Made by a program: the position numbers and the translations under genes
Shown: positions 41,841 through 48,136 of the stretch, piece by piece
Numbering within the stretch: the stretch's first letter is position 1
Layout of the letters: every line of letters starts with the position of its first letter
Source of the DNA: an uncultured Thomasclavelia sp.
GTDB taxonomy: Bacteria > Bacillota_I > Bacilli_A > Erysipelotrichales > Coprobacillaceae
Reading direction: 5' to 3'
DNA: 48,136 nt
NCBI RefSeq assembly: GCF_944324745.1
Contig: NZ_CALUXO010000035.1
Span: 1-48,136 of the forward strand
The notes under the pieces: generated by a model
Told to the model about the DNA's origin: nothing
Database searches by the model: none
Seen by the model: the letters and a program-made list of their open reading frames with translations, nothing else

Positions 41841-43814
41841 ATGGCTAAAATAATTGCAGAACGTTATGAATTGTTGGAATTAATCGGCCAGGGAGGTATG
41901 GCTGATGTTTATTTGGCGCAAGATATCATTTTAAATCGAACGATTGCGATTAAAATTTTAAGAACTTCTCTAGCAAAAGATCCAATCTACGTTACTAGAT
42001 TTCAACGAGAAGCAAGTGCTGCAGCAGCTCTTTCTCATCGTAATATCGTAGAAATCTATGATGTGGGAGAAGATGAAGATAAATATTATATAGTAATGGA
42101 ATATGTACCAGGAACAACATTAAAAGAATTAATTTTAAAACGAGGTGCTGTTCATTATATTGAAGCAATTGATCTGATGAAACAGATTGTCAGTGGGATT
42201 GCCAAAGCTCATCAGTTGGGAATTATTCATCGAGATATAAAACCTCAAAATATTCTAGTTACTGACAGTGGTGTAGCCAAAATTGCCGATTTTGGAATTG
42301 CTTCAATGCAATCTTTAGCTCAAGTAACGCAAACTGATGTTATTATGGGTTCTTTACATTACCTGGCTCCAGAGCTGGCTCGTGGTGAAAAAGCGACGGC
42401 TCAAAGTGATGTTTATGCTTTAGGAATTGTTTTTTATGAGTTATTACGGGGAGAAGTACCTTTTAATGGAGAATCACCAGTAAATATTGCTTTAAAACAT
42501 ATGCAAGAAGATTTACCTTCGTTATTGGATTTCAATCCGTCAATTCCACAATCAGTCGAAAATATTGTAATTAAAGCAACGGCAAAAAATTTAAATGATC
42601 GTTATCAAAGCGCTGCTGAAATGCTTGATGACATCAATACTTGTCTAGAACATCCAGATCAAGAAAAATTAGTTTTCAATCATGATGATCAAGAGGCAGA
42701 ACCGACGATCGTCGTTGATTCCAAATCGCCCTTTTTTGCCAGTGATACTGATGAAATTAAAGAAACAGTATCAGAAACTGAAGAAGAAAGCAATGATGGC
42801 TTTTTTAAACGTTTTGTCAAAAAGATCAAAGGATTAAGTACCAGATCTAAAGTATTGATTGGAGCAATAACAGCATTAGTCGTTTTGGCCATTGCTTTTG
42901 TTATTTATTTAAATAGTGGTTCATCAGTTAATTTGATGCCAGATTTAGCAGGCAAGACCGTTGATGAGGCGCAGACTTTATTAGAAGAATATAATGTCAC
43001 TATTAGTGATGATATTATTGAACAGTTATCGGAAGAATATGATGAAGGACAAATTATTGAAACAAATCCGAAAGCTGGAAGCTCGATTGCTGAAGGTGAT
43101 GTTGTTGTCTTAACGGTTTCTAGTGGCAAGTATATTGTCTTAGATAATTATGTAGGCATGACTCAAAGTGAAGCGGAAGAAGCAATCAGTAAATTGAGTG
43201 ATACTGTGGATATTGAAGTAGTAATTGAAGAAGAAGTTTCTTCAAGTCCTCGTGGCGAGGTAATTTCTCAAAATAAAGAAAAAGGAACTAGGCTAGATCC
43301 AAATGATAGTGAAAATCTAACGATTACTTTAACAGTTTCTAAAGGTGATTATATAGTAGTTGATAATTATGTTGGTATGAGTCAAAATGATGCTACTGCA
43401 GCTTTAAAGAAACTGAATTTCCAGGTTACGATTGAAACAGAAGATTCCGATGAAGCTGAGGGAACAGTTATTCGACAAAGTTTATCAGAAGGATATCGAA
43501 TTGATCCTGATGATAATGATCGTAATATTACTTTGACGGTTTCTCAAGGACGGACTTATCAGGTTCGTGATGTCTTTGATCGAACTATTTCTTCTGCAAC
43601 ATCAATCTTAGAAAATAATGGGTTTAAAGTAAATCCAGTTGATTTATCTAAGTCAACTGATCAAAGTTTATTAAGTGCTTATCCATTTAGATCAGTTAAT
43701 ACAGTTGCAGGACAAAGTCCTGAAGCAGATACAACAGTCAAAGAAAAAGGTACGACTGTAACATTATATTATTATTCAGTTGCTCCAGATAATGGTGATC
43801 ATGAAGAAGATTAG
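41841..43814 (+). CDS. prkC: PASTA-domain Ser/Thr kinase PrkC (Stk)
   Basis: 657 residues. Hanks kinase domain (about 1-270): Gly loop GQGGMADVYLA, ATP lysine in IAIKIL, catalytic HRDIKPQNIL, DFG in IADFGIAS, and APELARGEKATAQSDVYALG. A cytoplasmic acidic linker contains TDEIKETVSETEEES. A single transmembrane helix (about 335-355) precedes four outer PASTA repeats (about 360-640), which sense muropeptides. Controls wall growth, division and spore germination in relatives. ATG 41841 follows GGGAGGAAGATAAA; the longer frame from 41766 lies inside prpC. Confidence 0.96.
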   Translation: MAKIIAERYELLELIGQGGMADVYLAQDIILNRTIAIKILRTSLAKDPIYVTRFQREASAAAALSHRNIVEIYDVGEDEDKYYIVMEYVPGTTLKELILKRGAVHYIEAIDLMKQIVSGIAKAHQLGIIHRDIKPQNILVTDSGVAKIADFGIASMQSLAQVTQTDVIMGSLHYLAPELARGEKATAQSDVYALGIVFYELLRGEVPFNGESPVNIALKHMQEDLPSLLDFNPSIPQSVENIVIKATAKNLNDRYQSAAEMLDDINTCLEHPDQEKLVFNHDDQEAEPTIVVDSKSPFFASDTDEIKETVSETEEESNDGFFKRFVKKIKGLSTRSKVLIGAITALVVLAIAFVIYLNSGSSVNLMPDLAGKTVDEAQTLLEEYNVTISDDIIEQLSEEYDEGQIIETNPKAGSSIAEGDVVVLTVSSGKYIVLDNYVGMTQSEAEEAISKLSDTVDIEVVIEEEVSSSPRGEVISQNKEKGTRLDPNDSENLTITLTVSKGDYIVVDNYVGMSQNDATAALKKLNFQVTIETEDSDEAEGTVIRQSLSEGYRIDPDDNDRNITLTVSQGRTYQVRDVFDRTISSATSILENNGFKVNPVDLSKSTDQSLLSAYPFRSVNTVAGQSPEADTTVKEKGTTVTLYYYSVAPDNGDHEED

Positions 43815-43823
43815 GAGGTAATA

Positions 43824-44696
43824 ATGCCAGAAGGAAGAATTATTAAAGCTTTATCAGGATATTATTATGTAGAGGATAATCAAAATGTAATTCAATGTCG
43901 CGCTAGAGGTAAATTTCGTAAAGACGAAATTAAGCCTCTAGTTGGCGATTTTGTAGAATATCAGATATCCGGATCAGAAGGATATATTATGAAGATTATG
44001 CCCCGGAAAAATGCGCTTGTTCGTCCGACAATTGCCAATGTTGACCAGGCATTGATTGTATGTTCATGTAAAGAACCGGATTTTTCATCGGTTCTGTTAG
44101 ATAAGTTTTTACTAGTGATTGAACATCATCAAATTGAGCCAATCATAATTTTTTCCAAGTTCGATCTTGCAGATGAAAAAATGATTAGTCAATATTATGA
44201 TGATTATCAAAAAGCTGGTTATCGAGTTTTTAAAACCAGTTCAACTAGTAATTATGGAATTGAAGAAATAAAAAGTATTTTTAAAGATAAAGTAACTGTT
44301 TTTACTGGTCAAAGTGGTGTCGGTAAAAGCAGCTTATTGAATGCTTTAGATGTTAATTTGAATTTGGAAACTAATGTTATTTCTAAATCATTAGGTCGTG
44401 GAAAACATACAACACGGCATGTTGAATTAATTAAGATGTATGGTGGTTATTTAGGTGATACACCAGGCTTTTCATCACTGGAATTAACGATGACACCACA
44501 AGAAGCAGCAGTTGCTTATCATGATTTTAGACAATTAAGTCAATCGTGTAAGTTCCGGGGTTGTCTTCATGACAGTGAACCGCATTGTGCTGTTAAACAA
44601 GCTGTAGCTGATGGATTAATTACTCAAGAACGCTACGAGCATTATTTAGTAAATCTACAAGAAGTAAAAAAGAAAGAGGAACGAAAGTATGGTTAA
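43824..44696 (+). CDS. rsgA: Ribosome small-subunit assembly GTPase RsgA
   Basis: 290 residues, circularly permuted GTPase. An OB-fold (about 1-65) is followed by G4 IIFSKFDLAD, G1 TGQSGVGKSSLLNAL, switch RGKHTTRHVEL and G3 GDTPGFSSLEL in the permuted order. A C-terminal zinc knuckle has C-x4-C-x-H-x5-C (CKFRGCLHDSEPHC). Checks 30S maturation. TAGGAGGTAATA precedes the ATG; the 3' end overlaps rpe by 8 bases. Confidence 0.96.
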   Translation: MPEGRIIKALSGYYYVEDNQNVIQCRARGKFRKDEIKPLVGDFVEYQISGSEGYIMKIMPRKNALVRPTIANVDQALIVCSCKEPDFSSVLLDKFLLVIEHHQIEPIIIFSKFDLADEKMISQYYDDYQKAGYRVFKTSSTSNYGIEEIKSIFKDKVTVFTGQSGVGKSSLLNALDVNLNLETNVISKSLGRGKHTTRHVELIKMYGGYLGDTPGFSSLELTMTPQEAAVAYHDFRQLSQSCKFRGCLHDSEPHCAVKQAVADGLITQERYEHYLVNLQEVKKKEERKYG

Positions 44697-45330
44697 AATT
44701 GCCCCTTCATTATTATCAGCTAATTTTGCATATTTAAAACAAGAATTAGATGCTATTAAAGAAGCTGATTGGGTTCATTATGATGTTATGGATGGACATT
44801 TTGTCCCTAATATTTCATTTGGTTATAGTATTTTAAACGATGTAAGTAAGGTAACTGATTTATATTTAGATGTTCATTTGATGATTAGTGATCCTTTAAA
44901 ATATGTAGATAATTTTATTGATAGTCATGCTGATTCAATTACATTTCATTTTGAAGCTATGGCTGAAGATAAAATTGGTGATTTAATCGATTATTTAAAA
45001 AGTAAAAATGTTGCCGTGGGTATTTCGATTAAACCGGATACTGATGTCAAAGTTTTAATACCATATTTATCAAAATTAGATTTAATTCTAGTTATGTCAG
45101 TGGAACCAGGATTTGGTGGTCAAAAGTTCAATGATTCTGCGTTAGAAAAAATCAGCTGGTTGGCTAGCCAAAAAGAAACTAATGATTATCATTATTTAAT
45201 TGAAGTTGATGGTGGTATAAATAAACAAACTGCTAAATTATGTCGTGATGCCGGAGCTGATGTTTTAGTTGCTGGAAGTTATATCTTTGGTAGTGATGAT
45301 TACTTACAAAAGATTGATTCTTTAAAATGA
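44689..45330 (+). CDS. rpe: Ribulose-phosphate 3-epimerase
   Basis: 213-residue TIM barrel: KIAPSLLSANFAYL, HYDVMDGHFVPNISFG (metal site), DVHLMISDP, SITFHFEA, VMSVEPGFGGQKF and IEVDGGIN motifs all present with the catalytic aspartates. Interconverts ribulose 5-phosphate and xylulose 5-phosphate in the pentose phosphate pathway. It overlaps rsgA by 8 bases and thiN by 4 (ATGA). Confidence 0.97.
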   Translation: MVKIAPSLLSANFAYLKQELDAIKEADWVHYDVMDGHFVPNISFGYSILNDVSKVTDLYLDVHLMISDPLKYVDNFIDSHADSITFHFEAMAEDKIGDLIDYLKSKNVAVGISIKPDTDVKVLIPYLSKLDLILVMSVEPGFGGQKFNDSALEKISWLASQKETNDYHYLIEVDGGINKQTAKLCRDAGADVLVAGSYIFGSDDYLQKIDSLK

Positions 45331-45914
45331 AAATCGGAATTTGTAGCGCTTTAGCTAATCAAATTGACCCTTCAATTGATTATATTGGGGTCGATCGTGG
45401 GGTGGAAGTTTTATTAAAAGCCCAAATTAAACCAATATATGCTATTGGAGATTTTGATTCAATTGATCATCCTGAAGTATTAAGTCATCTAAAAATTACT
45501 AGATTACCGACTCGAAAAGATGTAACGGATACTCATGCAGCTGTTGATTATGCAATTGCCCATGGCTATGATGAAATTGATATTTATGGGGTTACTGGTG
45601 GTCGTTTAGATCATTTCTTTAGTGCTGTTTGTTTATTAGAAAAATACTCAGATATTAAAATTCGAATCATTGATGATCATAATATCATCCAGTTATTATT
45701 ACCAGGGGAGCATTTGATCAATCAAGATGACTATAAATATTTTTCATTATTTGCTTTGGATCATAGTTATATTGATATTAGTGGTGCTGACTATCCATTA
45801 GAACACTATTTGCTTAAACGCGATGATCCTTTATGTGTTTCTAATCAGGTAAAAGATAATCAGGCCGTAGTAACCACATCAAATAAAATTATTTTAGTTA
45901 AATCTAAAGATTAA
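45327..45914 (+). CDS. thiN: Thiamine pyrophosphokinase
   Basis: 195 residues: GVDRGVEVLL, AIGDFDSID (metal-binding Asp pair), RKDVTDTHAAVDYA and GVTGGRLDHFFS define the catalytic domain; a C-terminal thiamin-binding beta domain follows (about 120-195). Transfers diphosphate from ATP to thiamine. Last gene of the operon, overlapping rpe by 4 bases; a strong terminator overlaps its stop. Confidence 0.95.
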   Translation: MKIGICSALANQIDPSIDYIGVDRGVEVLLKAQIKPIYAIGDFDSIDHPEVLSHLKITRLPTRKDVTDTHAAVDYAIAHGYDEIDIYGVTGGRLDHFFSAVCLLEKYSDIKIRIIDDHNIIQLLLPGEHLINQDDYKYFSLFALDHSYIDISGADYPLEHYLLKRDDPLCVSNQVKDNQAVVTTSNKIILVKSKD

Positions 45915-45947
45915 AGAGGTCTAGAAAACAAATTTCTAGACCTCTTT
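45913..45947. terminator. Terminator of the priA-thiN operon and the converging AEC gene
   Basis: Perfect 15-bp arms (45913-45927 and 45933-45947; AAAGAGGTCTAGAAA on the left) around ACAAA, followed by an AT-rich tail. The AEC stop codon overlaps the right arm. Confidence 0.85.
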
Positions 45948-46887
45948 ATATTAAGGTGATTAAAAAACAAACTAATGGAATCGTTATGATACATGCAATT
46001 GTTGTCACTAAAACACACCCTAAACTATAATCACCATAACAGTCTTGAGATTTAGCCAACATTGCAATCGAAGACATTGTTGGCATAGCCATCAAGATCG
46101 TTAAAGTAGTAATGATATTAGTATCAATAGATGTTAAGTTTGTAATCGCAAAAAAGAAAATAAGTGGCATGATTAACATTTTTATGATGACACTGCCATA
46201 AAATTCAATTCTTTTAAAATAATAAAAAGCATCAATAAAGCAAAAGACACCGCCTAAATAAATCATTGCCAGTGGTGAGGTAACATTACCAATTCTAGAT
46301 AGAGCTGTTGCTAGTGTTGTTGGTAATTGAATATCTAACATTACGACGATTACTGCTAAAACAATGGCAACCGTAGAAGGATTGATCATTTTCAGTAATC
46401 GTTTTAAATCAAATTTGTTATTTGAATCTGTTTTAGTTGTTAACTCAACACCTAATGTCCATAATAACAGCTGATCAACAATCGTAAATAAAGCAATATA
46501 TAACATTCCTTTTTCTGGAAATAAAGTACTAATGATTGGAATCCCAATAAACCCAACATTTCCAAACATTGTTGAGGCCATATAGACATTTCCCTGATCT
46601 TTTTTTAATTTAAAAATCTTTTTTAAAATAAAACTAACAAGGATTAACAGAAAATAAAAAAGAATTGTAAGATATAAGACTGATAAGGAATTAAAAAAAT
46701 CTTCTTTAGTAACCCCACTAACAGTATTATAAAAAAGCATGATTGGTAAAGTAATTTTGATTACTAAATTAGATATATATGTTAAACCATGTTCACTTAA
46801 AATATTCTTTTTGATAGCAATAATTCCAATTAAAGCATAGATAATAAAAATAATTATTTGATTAATAACTAGATTTACATATTCCAT
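45946..46887 (-). CDS. AEC family transporter (auxin efflux carrier/MdcF type)
   Basis: 313 residues with about ten transmembrane helices in two five-helix halves. The first half has IGIIAIKKNILSEHGL and FGNVGFIGIPIISTLFPE, the Asn/Gly-Pro crossover of the family; the second has MAMPTMSSIAMLAKSQDCYGDYSLG. Members move malonate, malate or other organic acids; the substrate here is unknown. Its start overlaps the 3' end of the upstream MarR gene by 13 bases, so both share the promoter at 47304-47332. Confidence 0.9.
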   Translation of the reverse strand: MEYVNLVINQIIIFIIYALIGIIAIKKNILSEHGLTYISNLVIKITLPIMLFYNTVSGVTKEDFFNSLSVLYLTILFYFLLILVSFILKKIFKLKKDQGNVYMASTMFGNVGFIGIPIISTLFPEKGMLYIALFTIVDQLLLWTLGVELTTKTDSNNKFDLKRLLKMINPSTVAIVLAVIVVMLDIQLPTTLATALSRIGNVTSPLAMIYLGGVFCFIDAFYYFKRIEFYGSVIIKMLIMPLIFFFAITNLTSIDTNIITTLTILMAMPTMSSIAMLAKSQDCYGDYSLGCVLVTTIACIITIPLVCFLITLI

Positions 46888-47282
46888 AAATTTTTATTCA
46901 CCTTCCCCAATAATGTTAATAATTGATCTAGTTCTTCTGGTGATAAAACTTCCAAAGTCTTATCTTCCATCTTGATAAAAACTTCTTTTACTCTAATTGC
47001 TTTTTCTTTACCTTTCTTAGTAAGAAATACATGTAGATTACGGCGATTTCCATCTTGAATCTGCCTGGTAACTAAATGATCTTTTTCCATTTTGTTTAAT
47101 AATGAAGTCACTGATGCTGGTTCAATTAAACAAGAATGAGCAATTTCTTTTTGCATGCAACCTTCATGGTCTAATAAATATTCTAATACTTTAGGTTGAC
47201 CACTAGATAAATCATGTAATTGTTCATAAATTTTTTTAGTAAAAAGTGTTTGATTTTCAAGCATTAACTGATGATAAGTCAT
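46875..47282 (-). CDS. MarR family transcriptional regulator
   Basis: 135 residues, winged helix at about 30-95: GCMQKEIAHSCLIEPASVTSLLNKM is the helix-turn-helix and TRQIQDGNRRNLHVFLTKKG the wing with the D-x-R signature. GGAGGTGTGAA precedes the ATG. First gene of an operon with the AEC transporter (13-base overlap). Two palindromes inside its promoter (47299-47325) indicate autorepression, probably released by a transported acid or phenolic; the ligand is inference. Confidence 0.9.
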   Translation of the reverse strand: MTYHQLMLENQTLFTKKIYEQLHDLSSGQPKVLEYLLDHEGCMQKEIAHSCLIEPASVTSLLNKMEKDHLVTRQIQDGNRRNLHVFLTKKGKEKAIRVKEVFIKMEDKTLEVLSPEELDQLLTLLGKVNKNLWNM

Positions 47283-47298
47283 TTCACACCTCCAATGT

Positions 47299-47332
47299 TT
47301 AGAATTTTAATAATTAGAATTCTAACTGTCAA
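47299..47332 (-). promoter_or_regulatory. MarR-AEC promoter with tandem operator
   Basis: Read on the minus strand: TTGACA (47327-47332), 17 bases, TAAAAT (47304-47309). On the plus strand TTAGAATTCTAA (47314-47325, a perfect palindrome) and TTAGAATTTTAA (47299-47310) are 15 bases apart; together they fill the spacer and cover the -10. Confidence 0.78.
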
Positions 47333-47612
47333 TAGAAAATTTCTATAAAAAAATTTTATAAAAAGAACAAATTATAATCTTTTTTTATTTATCAACAGTA
47401 TTAAATTTAAATATGATAGAAAAATATAGGAATGATGGAGAGTTAATCGATGTCATAAATAATATTAAAACAAGAGTTATTTGATTTAATGAAACAAAGG
47501 GCTCAATTTTTAATCCAATAAGATTATCATGTTCCAGCAAATACGACAAAAGCTGTTAAGCTGATGCTAATTGGTGTACTCATAAAACAGTAACTACTAA
47601 TGCAGGATTAAG
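47333..47612. other. AT-rich interval with coding-like remnants
   Basis: No intact gene. One plus-strand frame runs from 47459 to 47593 with a single internal TAA (47519-47521) and reads like protein on both sides (LKQELFDLMKQRAQFLIQ, stop, DYHVPANTTKAVKLM). A separate 23-codon frame begins at ATG 47413. This could be the wreck of a gene, perhaps related to the ORF that follows, but no family was recognised. Confidence 0.3.
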
Positions 47613-47939
47613 ATGAAAAATAGTTTATTAGTAACTCGTAAATATGGTAGTGCTATTAGATTATTAAGTCTTCTTACTGATACTTCATTGGAATTTGACG
47701 ATCCAACTATTAGCGGTAAAGGTATTGTCTATGTTAGAGCTTGCCTGGCTAAAGCATTAAATGGAGTTTTAGGGATCCCAGAAAGAAAAAGGGAAGAGCG
47801 ATTTAATAAAGAAGAATGTAAAAAGACTCAAATAGAAAGAATGAAAGCGACAGCCTGGATAGAAACAGATTCATGTAGGTTGTGTTTTGCTGTTTATCCT
47901 TTTATTCAAAAGTATCTAATGGTGGATGCAAAAAAATAA
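47613..47939 (+). CDS. Hypothetical protein, unrecognised
   Basis: 108 residues, soluble and basic in its second half (IPERKREERFNKEECKKTQIERMK), with three cysteines. I recognise no family or motif. The start has only a weak binding site (AGGATTAAG). It sits downstream of coding-like debris and may itself be a fragment. An A/T-only hairpin (CTAAAAAATT/AATTTTTTAG, 47941-47961) follows, touching the CIRCE element. Confidence 0.4.
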   Translation: MKNSLLVTRKYGSAIRLLSLLTDTSLEFDDPTISGKGIVYVRACLAKALNGVLGIPERKREERFNKEECKKTQIERMKATAWIETDSCRLCFAVYPFIQKYLMVDAKK

Positions 47940-47957
47940 ACTAAAAAATTTAATTTT

Positions 47958-47999
47958 TTAGCACTCTAGACTTGACAGTGCTAAAAAAGTGATTATAAT
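47958..47999 (+). promoter_or_regulatory. CIRCE operator and promoter of the Hsp20 gene
   Basis: TTAGCACTC (47958-47966), nine bases, CAGTGCTAA (47976-47984) matches the HrcA-binding CIRCE element except for one base at the start of the right arm. That base is part of the -35, TTGACA (47972-47977); the -10 TATAAT is at 47994-47999 with 16 bases between. HrcA bound here would mask the -35. Confidence 0.92.
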
Positions 48000-48073
48000 A
48001 ATAGTTGTAAAAAGAAAAAGATGATTATTCATGAAGTAATTTCAATGGATAAATTTAAAAGGAGATGATTTAT

Positions 48074-48136
48074 ATGAAATTACTACCTGGATTTGCAACT
48101 TTTGATGATGTATTTGATAACATGTTTAGTGATCCT
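48074..48136 (+). CDS. Hsp20/alpha-crystallin small heat shock protein (partial, N-terminus)
   Basis: The first 21 codons, MKLLPGFATFDDVFDNMF and on to the window edge, match the N-terminus of Firmicute Hsp20 proteins (short basic start, then F-D-D/N-x-F-D-x-x-F). AAAAGGAGATGATT precedes the ATG. The CIRCE element upstream supports a heat-shock gene. Small heat shock proteins hold unfolding proteins for the DnaK system. Confidence 0.8.
   Translation, partial: MKLLPGFATFDDVFDNMFSDP

Noticed and set aside
1-48136. tRNA, rRNA, insertion sequences, prophage genes, CRISPR arrays
   Set aside because: Looked for and not found; no transposase, integrase, cas-like protein or cloverleaf sequence was recognised.

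Overview
The window comes from a low-GC, spore-forming Firmicute, most likely of the Erysipelotrichia/Coprobacillaceae type. This placement is inference. It rests on strong AT bias, AAGGAGG-type ribosome binding sites, TTGACA/TATAAT promoters, compact intrinsic terminators, an infC-rpmI-rplT operon with an AUU start and a leader attenuator, a CIRCE-controlled Hsp20 gene, the priA-rsmB-rlmN-prpC-prkC-rsgA-rpe-thiN block and a CotD-like coat protein. No rRNA, tRNA, CRISPR array, insertion sequence or prophage was seen.

Layout. 1-8.9 kb: end of a histidine-phosphatase gene, a Crp/Fnr-type regulator, a YitT-family membrane protein, a NUDIX hydrolase, UppP, an orphan PTS IIB protein, an MFS transporter behind a leader terminator, a Na/Pi cotransporter, and a ROK regulator followed by an RbsD-like protein and a sugar O-acetyltransferase. 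8.9-14.4 kb: a second MFS transporter and a MarR-controlled heterodimeric ABC exporter. 14.4-16.5 kb: a tiny amphipathic-peptide gene enclosed by a long-range inverted repeat, infC-rpmI-rplT, and a START-like protein. 16.5-24.7 kb: two ABC transporter operons with FtsX-type permeases (permease-ATPase-permease, and ATPase plus a 1076-residue permease with long heptad repeats), separated by a YfcE-type phosphodiesterase on the other strand. 24.9-33.3 kb: secreted NlpC/P60 hydrolase, NAD(P)HX repair enzyme, AarF/UbiB kinase-like protein with a phasin-like partner, PgeF, CotD-like protein, and RqcH/NFACT protein. 33.4-45.9 kb: gmk, patatin, small membrane protein, DUF218 protein, nitroreductase, then the eight-gene priA-thiN operon. 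45.9-48.1 kb: a MarR regulator overlapping an AEC transporter gene, an unrecognised gene beside coding-like debris, and the start of an Hsp20 gene.

Regulation is unusually readable. Three local regulators (ROK and two MarR) each sit beside a promoter carrying paired palindromes at spacings that fit autoregulation or local control. Two leaders (MFS at 3.7 kb, infC at 14.8 kb) carry terminator hairpins between promoter and gene. The most novel-looking element is the 25-codon ORF at 14547-14624: its peptide forms an amphipathic helix like phenol-soluble modulins or type I toxins, and its transcript can close on itself through a stem of about 16-18 bp.
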